A DNA stretch of 64,000 nt from Terriglobia bacterium (lineage in GTDB: Bacteria > Acidobacteriota > Terriglobia > Terriglobales > Acidobacteriaceae): assembly GCA_020072845.1 (NCBI GenBank), contig JAIQGF010000005.1:62001-126000 (forward strand), written 5' to 3'. The position numbers and the translations under genes were made by a program. The notes beneath the pieces are model-generated. The model had not been told where the DNA came from and searched no databases. It saw only the letters and a list, made by a program, of their open reading frames with translations. Of the stretch, positions 48,422-56,493 are shown one piece after another (the stretch's first letter is position 1; every line of letters starts with the position of its first letter).

Positions 48422-48475
48422 AGATGCTACATCTGCTATATCTGCTACAAATGTAATTGATATCTGCTACAAGTG
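48422..48475. promoter_or_regulatory. Iterated ATATCTGCTACAA operator-like repeats
   Basis: ATATCTGCTACAAATG at 48438-48453 and ATATCTGCTACAAGTG at 48460-48475 (22-bp spacing, two helical turns). Two shorter relatives lie just before: AGATGCTACA from 48422 and ACATCTGCTA at 48429-48438. The stretch lies between the HTH gene (start 48353, minus) and the lipoprotein adaptor gene (start 48620, plus), so it can serve either. Confidence 0.75.
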
Positions 48476-48619
48476 CAAGGGAAGAATTGCAAGATGTTCC
48501 CCGCGATCCACGCCGTAAACACAGGTAAAATGTCGGCATCGGCCCGAATCCTCGGCGCAAATCGCAGCATCGAAGAGTAAGCGGTCACTTACTTCGCCCG
48601 CGGGGTATTGCCGACAAAA

Positions 48620-49816
48620 ATGAACAGTCAAGAACACATGAGGCCCCGCTCTTTGAAATTGCGCAATCTCTCGATCCTGCTGGTCGCGATCGCGGCCATT
48701 TCCCTTCTGCCCGGTTGCAGCAAGAACACCGCGCAGGCGGCCGGTCAACGTCCCCCGGCGCCCGTCATCGTCGCGACCGTGGACCAGCGCGACGTCCCGG
48801 TTCAGGTCACCGCCATTGGCAACGTCGAGGCGTATCAGACGGTACAAGTCCGCTCGCAGGTGAATGGTCAGATCGAGCGCGTGTTCTTCAAGGAAGGCGA
48901 CGACGTCCGCAAGGGTCAAATGCTCTTCCAACTCGACAAGGCGCCGTTCCAGGCGGCACTGGAGCAGGCCGAAGGCAATTTGCAGCGCGACCAGGCGAAT
49001 GCCGTCAACGCGCAGGCGCAGGCCGGACGCTACACCGCCCTGGAGACCCAGGGCGTGATTTCGCGCGAGCAGGCGGAACAAATGCGCACCCAGGCGCAGG
49101 CGAATGCTTCCGCGGTTAACGCCGACAAGGCCGCGGTGGACGCCGCCCGGGTGCAACTGCGCTACACCGATATCAAGGCGCCGATTGATGCCCGCGCCGG
49201 AGCCTTGCTGATCAACGTCGGCAACCTCATCAAGGCCAACGACACCCCGTTCCTGGTGCAGCTCAATCAGATTCAGCCCATCTATGCGACCTTTTCGGTT
49301 CCGGAAACGCAGCTCCAGGCGGTGCGGCAGTATTCCGCCGGCGGACGTCTCAAAGTTCTTGCCTATCCCAAGGGCCAGACCGCCAATCCCGCCGAGGGCA
49401 CGCTGACCTTCATTGATAACGGCGTAGATCCCACCACCGGCACGGTGAAGCTCAAAGCCACCTTCCTCAACCAGGACAGGCGCCTGTGGCCGGGTGAATT
49501 TGTTGACGTGGTGCTGAATCTTTCGGTTCGCAAGAACGCGATCGTTGTCCCGACCAAGGCGATTCAGACGGGCCAGCAGGGTAGCTACGTTTTGACCGTG
49601 TCCCTGGACAATACGGCCAAGGCGCAGCCGGTCCAGACTGTCGGCACGTTTGAAAACCTGACGCTGGTTGCCGGCGGTCTCGCCAAGGGTGACCGCGTCG
49701 TCGTGGATGGACAGCTCCGGGTCGTGCCCAATGGAAAGGTCATCGTGCAGGGCACGGCTTCCCCCAGCGCGTCGGCGGCTCCCGCGGCGGCGCCGCCGGC
49801 CGGAGGCAGCCAGTGA
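48620..49816 (+). CDS. RND efflux adaptor, lipoprotein type
   Basis: 398 residues from ATG at 48620; alternative starts at 48608 (TTG) and 48638 (ATG) are in frame. The lipobox LLPGC near residue 33 makes it a lipoprotein, unlike the adaptor at 39835. Fold: lipoyl half (YQTVQVRSQVNGQIERVFFK near 65), helical hairpin rich in Ala and Gln (AEGNLQRDQANAVNAQAQAG), second lipoyl half (LRYTDIKAPIDARAGALLI) and beta-barrel (LNQIQPIYATFSVPETQLQA near 205). The tail is Ala/Pro-rich. The stop overlaps the start of the pump gene (GTGA, 4 bp). Confidence 0.93.
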   Translation: MNSQEHMRPRSLKLRNLSILLVAIAAISLLPGCSKNTAQAAGQRPPAPVIVATVDQRDVPVQVTAIGNVEAYQTVQVRSQVNGQIERVFFKEGDDVRKGQMLFQLDKAPFQAALEQAEGNLQRDQANAVNAQAQAGRYTALETQGVISREQAEQMRTQAQANASAVNADKAAVDAARVQLRYTDIKAPIDARAGALLINVGNLIKANDTPFLVQLNQIQPIYATFSVPETQLQAVRQYSAGGRLKVLAYPKGQTANPAEGTLTFIDNGVDPTTGTVKLKATFLNQDRRLWPGEFVDVVLNLSVRKNAIVVPTKAIQTGQQGSYVLTVSLDNTAKAQPVQTVGTFENLTLVAGGLAKGDRVVVDGQLRVVPNGKVIVQGTASPSASAAPAAAPPAGGSQ

Positions 49817-52800
49817 GTATCTCCGAGCTCTTCATCAAGCGGCCGATCATGACCACGCTGGTCATGGCCGCCATTTTGATCTTCGGCATTTTCGCCTACA
49901 CGCTACTGCCGGTGAGCGACCTGCCCAACGTGGACTTCCCCACCATTCAGGTGATCGCGCAACTGCCCGGCGCGAGCCCGGAGACGATGGCGTCCTCGGT
50001 GGCGACCCCGCTGGAGAAGCAGTTCTCCACTATCGCCGGCATTGATTCGATGACCTCGACCAACGCGCTGGGCAGCGCCAACATCACCATCCAGTTCAAT
50101 CTCAGCCGCAGCCTGGATGGCGCCGCGCTCGACGTGCAGTCGGCTATTTCCAAGGCGGCCAGCCAACTGCCGCCCGAATTGCCGACGCCGCCGTCGTTCC
50201 AAAAGGTGAATCCCGCCGACCAGCCCATCCTGTATCTCGCCGTCAGCTCGCCGACGCTGAAGCTTTCCGACGTCGACGAAGCGGCCGAAACCACCCTGGC
50301 GCAGAACATCTCGATGGTGAACGGGGTGGCGCAGGTCGCCGTTTTTGGCTCCCAGAAATACGCCGTCCGGGTGCAGCTCGATCCGCGCCAGATGGCCAGT
50401 CGCCAGATCGGGATCGACGAAGTGGACAGCGCCCTGCAAGCCGGTAATACCAATACCCCCACCGGCACGCTCTACGGTAACGCCCACACCTTTACGCTGC
50501 TGTCGAACGGTCAACTGCAGAACGCGGCCCAGTTCGGCCCCATGATCGTCGCCTACCGCAACGGCTCGCCGGTTCGCCTGAATGAACTCGGCCGCGTCAT
50601 TGACAGTGTGCAGGACGACAAGAGCGCCAGTTGGTACAACGGCGACCGCGCCGTCGTCCTGGCCATCCAGCGCCAGCCCGGCACCAACACGGTCGAAGTC
50701 GTGAACGGGGTGAAGGCGCTGCTTCCCCGCCTGGAGCAGCAGATTCCGGCCGCGGTGCGCGTTGACACCCTGTACGACCGCTCGGAGTCGATTCGCGCCT
50801 CCGTGAACGACGTGAAGTTCACGCTCCTGCTCACCATCGCTTTGGTGGTCATGGTGATCTTCCTCTTCCTGCGAAACATCTCGGCCACCATCATTCCGTC
50901 CTTCGCGCTGCCGATGGCCATTATCGGCACGTTCTCGGTGATGTACCTGCTCGGCTACAGCGTGGACAACTTGTCCCTGATGGCGTTGACGCTCTCTGTG
51001 GGATTCGTGGTGGACGACGCCATCGTCATGCTGGAAAACATCGTCCGCCACATGGAAATGGGCAAGAGCGCGATGCAGGCTTCCATCGAGGGCTCGCGCG
51101 AGATCGGCTTCACCATTCTCTCCATGACCATCTCGCTGGCGGCGGTGTTCATCCCGCTGCTGTTCATGGGCGGCATCATCGGCCGCCTGCTCCACGAGTT
51201 TGCCGTCACCATCGGCGTCGCCATCCTGGTGTCCGGTTTCGTTTCCCTCACCCTGACCCCCATGCTGTGCAGCCGCTTCCTCAAGCACCAGGCGGCCAGC
51301 GAGCACGGCCGCTTCTATCAGGTCACCGAGCGCCTCTTCGATGGCTGGCTGCGCGGCTACGACTGGTCGCTGCAGAAGGTTCTGCGCCACAAGTTCGCCA
51401 CCCTGATGGTTTCCTTCGTCGTGATCGCTCTGACGGCGTACTTGTTCGTGGGCATCAGGACCGGATTCCTGCCCGACGAAGACCAGGGTCTGGTGTTTGC
51501 CTTCACCGAAGCGCAACAGGGAATCTCGTTCCACGACATGTTTGACCTGCAACAGAAGGTCACCGAGGTCGTGCGCCAAGATCCCAACGTCATGAACCTG
51601 ATTTCTTCCATGGGCGGGAATCCTTCTTTCGGCGGTTCCCTGAACCAGGGCCGGATGTTCTTCCGCTTGAAGGACAAGAAGGACCGCGTCAACCACATGA
51701 GTGCGGCGGAGATCATTCAGGAACTGCGCCCCAAGGTGGCGCAGGTGCCCGGCATCAACGTCTTCCTGCAGATTCCTCCGACCATCCGCATCGGCGGCAA
51801 CCTGACCAAATCGCAGTACCAGTACGCCTTGCAGACGCCCGATTTACCCGGACTTTATTCCAGCGCGCCCAAGCTGGAAGCGGCCTTGCGCAACCTGCCG
51901 CTGCTGCAGGATGTAACCAGCGACCTCCAGGTCAAGAACCCCCAGTTGACCATTCAGGTGGACCGCGACAAGGCTTACGCCCTGGGCGTGACCCCGGGCC
52001 AGGTGACCGACGCGCTCTACTCCGCCTACGGCACGCGCCAGATCAGCACCATCTATACGCCCAACAACGAGTACTACGTCATCGTCGAGCTGGCGCCGCA
52101 GTTCCAGAACAATCCGGCCGAGTTGTCCTCGCTCTACATTCGCTCCAACGCCGGCAAGCTGGTCCCGCTCGACACCGTCTCCAAACTCGTACCCTCTTTG
52201 GGTCCGCTCACCGTCAACCACCTTGGGCAACTGCCGGCAGTCACCATCAGCTTCAACCTGAAGCCGGGCGTCGCGCTCGGGGACGCCACCCACGCCGTCG
52301 AGGAACAGGCACGCAAGATCCTGCCGCCCGACATCGTCGGCACCTTCCAGGGCACGGCGCAGGCCTTCCAGCAATCGTTCACCGGCATGGGACTGCTGCT
52401 GGTCGCTGCCATCCTGGTCATCTACATCATCCTCGGCGTCCTCTACGAAAGCTTCGTCCACCCGCTCACGATTCTCTCCGGCCTGCCCTCGGCCGGTGTG
52501 GGCGCGTTGCTCACGCTGCTGCTCTTCCACCAGGAGCTGAACCTGTACTCCTTCGTGGGCATCATCATGCTGATCGGCATCGTCAAGAAGAACGCCATCA
52601 TGATGATTGACTTCGCGCTGGAGGCCGAGCGCAAGGAAGGCAAGTCGCCGGAGGAATCCATCTACCAGGGCGCGCTCGTCCGCTTCCGCCCCATCATGAT
52701 GACCACCATGGCGGCGCTGATGGGCACGTTGCCTATCGCCATTGGTTTCGGCGCCGGCGCCGATGCGCGCCGCGGGCTCGGCCTGGCGGTGGTCGGCGGA

Positions 52801-52962
52801 TTGCTCTTCTCGCAGCTCGTGACCCTGTACATCACGCCCGTCTACTACGTGTACCTCGACCGCCTGCAGCACAGCTTCCAGAGCTGGCGCGAGCGCCGCA
52901 AAGCGCAATCCATTCCGGAACTCGGCGAAGCCGCGCTCCTCGGACAGCAAGCCGACGACTAG
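49813..52962 (+). CDS. RND efflux pump, inner-membrane permease (HAE1 type)
   Basis: 1049 residues, GTG start overlapping the adaptor stop. AcrB fold with Asp-Asp in [17 protein letters not shown] near 399 and Lys in [19 protein letters not shown] near 930. N terminus SISELFIKRPIMTTLVMAAI. It is paralogous to the two pumps at 41013 and 44132 but has its own lipoprotein adaptor, so the two loci are independent systems. The HTH/PIN pair and a set of iterated repeats lie upstream. No outer-membrane factor gene is adjacent. Likely a multidrug or solvent exporter; the substrate is unknown. Confidence 0.95.
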   Translation: MSISELFIKRPIMTTLVMAAILIFGIFAYTLLPVSDLPNVDFPTIQVIAQLPGASPETMASSVATPLEKQFSTIAGIDSMTSTNALGSANITIQFNLSRSLDGAALDVQSAISKAASQLPPELPTPPSFQKVNPADQPILYLAVSSPTLKLSDVDEAAETTLAQNISMVNGVAQVAVFGSQKYAVRVQLDPRQMASRQIGIDEVDSALQAGNTNTPTGTLYGNAHTFTLLSNGQLQNAAQFGPMIVAYRNGSPVRLNELGRVIDSVQDDKSASWYNGDRAVVLAIQRQPGTNTVEVVNGVKALLPRLEQQIPAAVRVDTLYDRSESIRASVNDVKFTLLLTIALVVMVIFLFLRNISATIIPSFALPMAIIGTFSVMYLLGYSVDNLSLMALTLSVGFVVDDAIVMLENIVRHMEMGKSAMQASIEGSREIGFTILSMTISLAAVFIPLLFMGGIIGRLLHEFAVTIGVAILVSGFVSLTLTPMLCSRFLKHQAASEHGRFYQVTERLFDGWLRGYDWSLQKVLRHKFATLMVSFVVIALTAYLFVGIRTGFLPDEDQGLVFAFTEAQQGISFHDMFDLQQKVTEVVRQDPNVMNLISSMGGNPSFGGSLNQGRMFFRLKDKKDRVNHMSAAEIIQELRPKVAQVPGINVFLQIPPTIRIGGNLTKSQYQYALQTPDLPGLYSSAPKLEAALRNLPLLQDVTSDLQVKNPQLTIQVDRDKAYALGVTPGQVTDALYSAYGTRQISTIYTPNNEYYVIVELAPQFQNNPAELSSLYIRSNAGKLVPLDTVSKLVPSLGPLTVNHLGQLPAVTISFNLKPGVALGDATHAVEEQARKILPPDIVGTFQGTAQAFQQSFTGMGLLLVAAILVIYIILGVLYESFVHPLTILSGLPSAGVGALLTLLLFHQELNLYSFVGIIMLIGIVKKNAIMMIDFALEAERKEGKSPEESIYQGALVRFRPIMMTTMAALMGTLPIAIGFGAGADARRGLGLAVVGGLLFSQLVTLYITPVYYVYLDRLQHSFQSWRERRKAQSIPELGEAALLGQQADD

Positions 52963-53262
52963 GGTGGTGTCGGGTACTGAGGATGATCCATTACAAGTAG
53001 CGGCTCATCGTGCATTCGGATAAATCTCGTGAAATCCCCATATCACCAGCGTTGGGCCGGGAATCCCGTTTCGGGTGAAACAAGTGATAAGCGCTGTGGC
53101 TGTTCACGCCAGTTGACGACAGAAATGCACTCCGAAGGCATGCGAAGAAGAATCCTTCGCGGTAGATGAGCGTCCATCGAGGGGGTGTTGTTTCGTGCGC
53201 CGTGTTTAGGTAACCCTTCGAGTTCCGGGCCGTCTAATTCGTGATCTTGCAAGCGAGGGCAG
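52963..53262. other. Intergenic region before the GT39-like gene
   Basis: 300 bp. Contains GTGAAATCCCCATATCAC at 53029-53046, related to two sites downstream of the next gene. No clear promoter, hairpin or ORF with coding character was found. Confidence 0.5.
53029..53046. repeat. GTGAAATCC element, copy 1
   Basis: GTGAAATCCCCATATCAC, with GTGA/TCAC ends. Related copies at 54888-54901 and 54956-54971 bracket the GT39-like gene. Confidence 0.55.
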
Positions 53263-54816
53263 ATGGCATCAGCAAATGTTGGGCGGAACCTCTGGCAACA
53301 TACTGCGGATGCTCCAGGCGACACCCGTACGGATTCTTCACCTAGGGCCAAAGCCGTGGCGGTCATCGCCGTAACCGTCGCAGCCGTTCATCTGCTCACG
53401 AACGGCCGCTATGGCTTTCATCGTGACGAGCTTCAGACCTTAAGCGATGCCATGCATCTGGACTGGGGATTTGTGCCATATCCGCCGTTCACGCCTTTTC
53501 TGGAGCGAATAGGCCTGGGAATGTTCGGAGTTTCGCTGGTCGAATTAAGGCTGTTCTCAGTCCTCGCGCAGAGTGCAGCAATCGTCGTCACTGGGCTTAT
53601 GGCAAGCGAACTTGGCGGCGGGCGCTGGGCGCAGGCCGGCGCGGCTCTTGCCGTTGCTGTCTCGCCGCTGCCTCTGTTCGAGGGAACAGAATTTCAATAC
53701 ACGACCTTCGATTACCTGTGGTGGGTGTTGACTGCTTATTTCGTGATCCGCCTGCTGAAGACCGAGAACCCGCGATGGTGTTTGGCGATTGGCGCGGTGG
53801 TTGGCATTGGCCTGATGACCAAGTACACGATCGCGTTTTTCGTGGCGGGAATTCTGATTGGATTGCTCCTGACGGGCGCACGACGCTATCTAGCAAGCAG
53901 GTGGCTTTGGGCGGGAGTTGGTCTGGCGGTGCTGATCTTTCTGCCTAATTTGCTCTGGCAACTGCGACACGATTTCATCTCCTTGCATTTCCTCCGGTAT
54001 ATCCACGCGCGCGATGTCGGCGAGGGGAGAGCAGAGGGGTTCTGGCAAGCTCAGTTCTTATCCAACGCCAATCGTTATGCGGCACCACTGTGGATCGCCG
54101 GCCTGATCGGTTTCTTGCTGAACCAGCGCTACCGAACGCTGGCGTGGATGTATGTAACTCCCCTTGTGATCTTCTGGCTGACGAGAGGACGCGGTTATTA
54201 CACGGGAGCGGCGTATCCAATGCTGATGGCCATGGGCGGTGTCACAATCGAAGACTGGCTGAAACACCTGCGACGCCTCTGGCGCGGGATCATCCAGATC
54301 GCGTACCTCATCGCGCTGATCGCGTGGGGCGTTTACGTTTCCACTGTGATTCTCCCCCTCGCGTCAAGCGGTCCGCTCCGGGATCGTGCTCTCAATAACA
54401 ACGGAGACCTGCGCGAAGAAATCGGGTGGAACGAATTGGTCAAGACGGTCGCTGATATTCGGGACTCCTTGCCTGCGGAGCAGCGGCAGAACGTTGGGGT
54501 GTTGGTCGGCAACTACGGCGAGCAGGGCGCAATCGAGATACTCGGTCCCGCCTATCACCTGCCTCCGCCCATCAGTGGTACGAATTCCGCATGGTTTCGG
54601 GGATATCCCTCCTCGCCGCCGCCCACGCTGATCGTTGTCGGGCACTCGCGCGAGTACATCGATAAGATGCTCACCTCGTGTCAACTCGCCGGCCATAATA
54701 GCAATCGCTATGGCGTGCATAACGAAGAGGCCGACGATCACCCCGACATCTTTGTGTGTGGTTCCCCGCGTCTGCCATGGCCCGAATTCTGGAAGCGATA
54801 CCGGAGCTTCGGCTAA
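53263..54816 (+). CDS. GT39-like (ArnT/PMT type) membrane glycosyltransferase
   Basis: 517 residues, ATG. N-terminal helix around VAVIAVTVAAVHLLTNG, then YGFHRDELQTLSDAMHLDWG near 49-68, which carries the acidic pair after the first helix typical of GT-C family 39 enzymes (here RDE). About ten further helices follow, including LWWVLTAYFVIRLLK, GLMTKYTIAFFVAGILIGLL and YTGAAYPMLMAMGG. The C-terminal soluble part (about 385-517) has VGVLVGNYGEQGAIEILG and VVGHSREYIDKML. Family members transfer sugars from polyprenyl-phosphate donors to lipid A or proteins. The acceptor here is unknown. Bracketed by GTGAAATCC elements. Confidence 0.85.
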   Translation: MASANVGRNLWQHTADAPGDTRTDSSPRAKAVAVIAVTVAAVHLLTNGRYGFHRDELQTLSDAMHLDWGFVPYPPFTPFLERIGLGMFGVSLVELRLFSVLAQSAAIVVTGLMASELGGGRWAQAGAALAVAVSPLPLFEGTEFQYTTFDYLWWVLTAYFVIRLLKTENPRWCLAIGAVVGIGLMTKYTIAFFVAGILIGLLLTGARRYLASRWLWAGVGLAVLIFLPNLLWQLRHDFISLHFLRYIHARDVGEGRAEGFWQAQFLSNANRYAAPLWIAGLIGFLLNQRYRTLAWMYVTPLVIFWLTRGRGYYTGAAYPMLMAMGGVTIEDWLKHLRRLWRGIIQIAYLIALIAWGVYVSTVILPLASSGPLRDRALNNNGDLREEIGWNELVKTVADIRDSLPAEQRQNVGVLVGNYGEQGAIEILGPAYHLPPPISGTNSAWFRGYPSSPPPTLIVVGHSREYIDKMLTSCQLAGHNSNRYGVHNEEADDHPDIFVCGSPRLPWPEFWKRYRSFG

Positions 54817-54887
54817 AGCGCCGCAGACAAGATGTCGGATATTCGCACCAATATTCAATCGTTTGAGTCGTTTGCTCTTCAACTGGC

Positions 54888-54971
54888 GTGAAATCCCCGA
54901 CTACCGGGCGGTGTAGTCGGCTACCCGGACAAATGCATTGGTGCTCGTAATTGTTGTGAAATCCTTATCAC
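54888..54971. repeat. GTGAAATCC elements, copies 2 and 3
   Basis: GTGAAATCCCCGAC at 54888-54901 and GTGAAATCCTTATCAC at 54956-54971. The second is the closer relative of the copy at 53029-53046. Confidence 0.5.
54897..54920 (+). terminator. Small hairpin after the GT39-like gene
   Basis: 8-bp stem CCGACTAC/GTAGTCGG (54897-54904 paired with 54913-54920) with an 8-nt loop. No T-tract follows, so it is a weak terminator candidate. Confidence 0.4.
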
Positions 54972-55043
54972 TAGTTAAGCGGGTATTGATAACGGTCAAC
55001 CTCGACGGACCAACGTCCTCTGCTCACTGTCCCCTGGCGTAAA

Positions 55044-56273
55044 ATGATCTCGTCCATGTCTCCCCGCGCCATCATTCGCGAAGCCTTGCGCGCTCTGTTC
55101 CGCAACAAATTGCGGAGCACGCTCACCGTGCTGGGCATCACCATCGGCATCGGCGCCGTCATCTGCGTCGTCGCCATCGGCCAGGCCGGCTCCGCCCAGG
55201 TAGAGGAGCAGCTCAACAATCTCGGCGACAACTTTGTGTGGATCGAAGCCGGTTCGCGCGCGCCCAGCGGCATCCGCACCGGCAGTCATGGCACCAAGAC
55301 GCTGCTGCAGAGCGACGTCGAGGCCATCCTCAAGCAGGTGCCGCTCATCAAGCTGGCCTCCGCCAACGTCGATTCCCACACCCAAATCGTGTACGCCAAT
55401 AAAAACTGGTTCACCGGCTACCGCGGCGTCGCCCCGGAATATTTCCAGATCAAGCGCTGGCCGATGTCGCTGGGCGCGCCCTTCACCCACGCCGACGTGG
55501 AGCGCGCCAGCGACGTCTGCGTCATCGGCGAGACCGTGCGGCAACAGCTCTTCGACATCGAAGACCCCATCGGCAAGGTGATCCGCGTTGGTACGCTTCC
55601 CTGCCAGGTCATGGGCGTGCTGGTTGCCCGTGGACAAACCGGCTTCGGGAACGACCAGGACGACACCGTCGTCATGCCCTACACGACCGCGCAGAAAAAG
55701 CTGAAGGGCACCTCCTGGCTCGACGATATCGTGTGCTCCGCCGTTTCTGCGGATGCCATCAATCCTGCCATCCAGCAGATTGCCGAGCTGCTGCGCGACC
55801 GCCACCACATCCGGCGCGGCCAGGACGATGACTTCAACATCCGCCGTCCCGACGAATTCATCAACGCGCAACTGGAAGCTCGCCGCACCTTCTCCCTCCT
55901 TCTCATCTCGATTGCTTCCGTGTCCCTGCTGGTCGGAGGCATCGGCATCATGAACGTGATGCTGGTCTCCGTCACCGAACGCACCCGCGAGATCGGCGTC
56001 CGCATGTCCATCGGCGCCACCGATGGCGACGTCGCCAAGCAGTTCCTGGGCGAAGCCGTCATGCTCAGCCTGTTCGGCGGATTGTTGGGCGTCGCTTTCG
56101 GGGTGGCCGCTTCCTACCTCGTCGGACGCGCCCTGCAATGGCCCATGGAAATTCCGCCGCAAGCCATCGTTATCGCGGCGCTGTTCGCCGTTGCCGTCGG
56201 CGTCTTCTTCGGCTTTTATCCCGCGCGCAAAGCCTCCAAGCTCGACCCCATCGAAGCCCTCCGCTTCGAGTAG
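55044..56273 (+). CDS. MacB-type ABC permease (FtsX-like), orphan
   Basis: 409 residues, ATG; a second ATG at codon 5 is possible. MacB architecture: first helix near 19-45 (LRSTLTVLGITIGIGAVICV), a periplasmic core domain of about 220 residues (NFVWIEAGSRAPSG, GVAPEYFQIKRWPMSLGAPF, DVCVIGETVRQQLF), then three C-terminal helices in an FtsX-like block (SVSLLVGGIGIMNVMLVSVT, TREIGVRMSIGA, and a PARKASKLDPIEALRFE end). It lacks the N-terminal ATPase domain of full MacB, and no separate ATPase or adaptor gene lies next to it. It probably transmits mechanical force for efflux or lipoprotein handling with partners encoded elsewhere. Confidence 0.92.
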   Translation: MISSMSPRAIIREALRALFRNKLRSTLTVLGITIGIGAVICVVAIGQAGSAQVEEQLNNLGDNFVWIEAGSRAPSGIRTGSHGTKTLLQSDVEAILKQVPLIKLASANVDSHTQIVYANKNWFTGYRGVAPEYFQIKRWPMSLGAPFTHADVERASDVCVIGETVRQQLFDIEDPIGKVIRVGTLPCQVMGVLVARGQTGFGNDQDDTVVMPYTTAQKKLKGTSWLDDIVCSAVSADAINPAIQQIAELLRDRHHIRRGQDDDFNIRRPDEFINAQLEARRTFSLLLISIASVSLLVGGIGIMNVMLVSVTERTREIGVRMSIGATDGDVAKQFLGEAVMLSLFGGLLGVAFGVAASYLVGRALQWPMEIPPQAIVIAALFAVAVGVFFGFYPARKASKLDPIEALRFE

Positions 56274-56283
56274 GCTGCAGACG

Positions 56284-56337
56284 CCGGTCTCCGGTCGCCC
56301 GGTCCTGCCGCCTGAAGACTGGCGACTGACGACTTCC
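56284..56337. repeat. Hairpin with heptamer arms (CCGGTCT type)
   Basis: Left arm: CCGGTCT, CCGGTCG, CCCGGTCC at 56284-56305. Right arm: GACTGGC, GACTGAC, GACTTCC at 56317-56337, reverse-complementary. It starts 11 nt after the MacB-like stop codon. Confidence 0.82.
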
Positions 56338-56493
56338 CTCATCACAGCACCCTGTGCGTTCTATCACCGTTTTCCCGGACTGTTTGACATAGCGTCACGC
56401 TGTATTGACGCGGCCTGCGCCACATGCTTCCCAATTTGGGAACCGGAAGCGCTCGTCTCGCCCCCCAGTTTTGTCCGTGATTCGGAGGATTCG

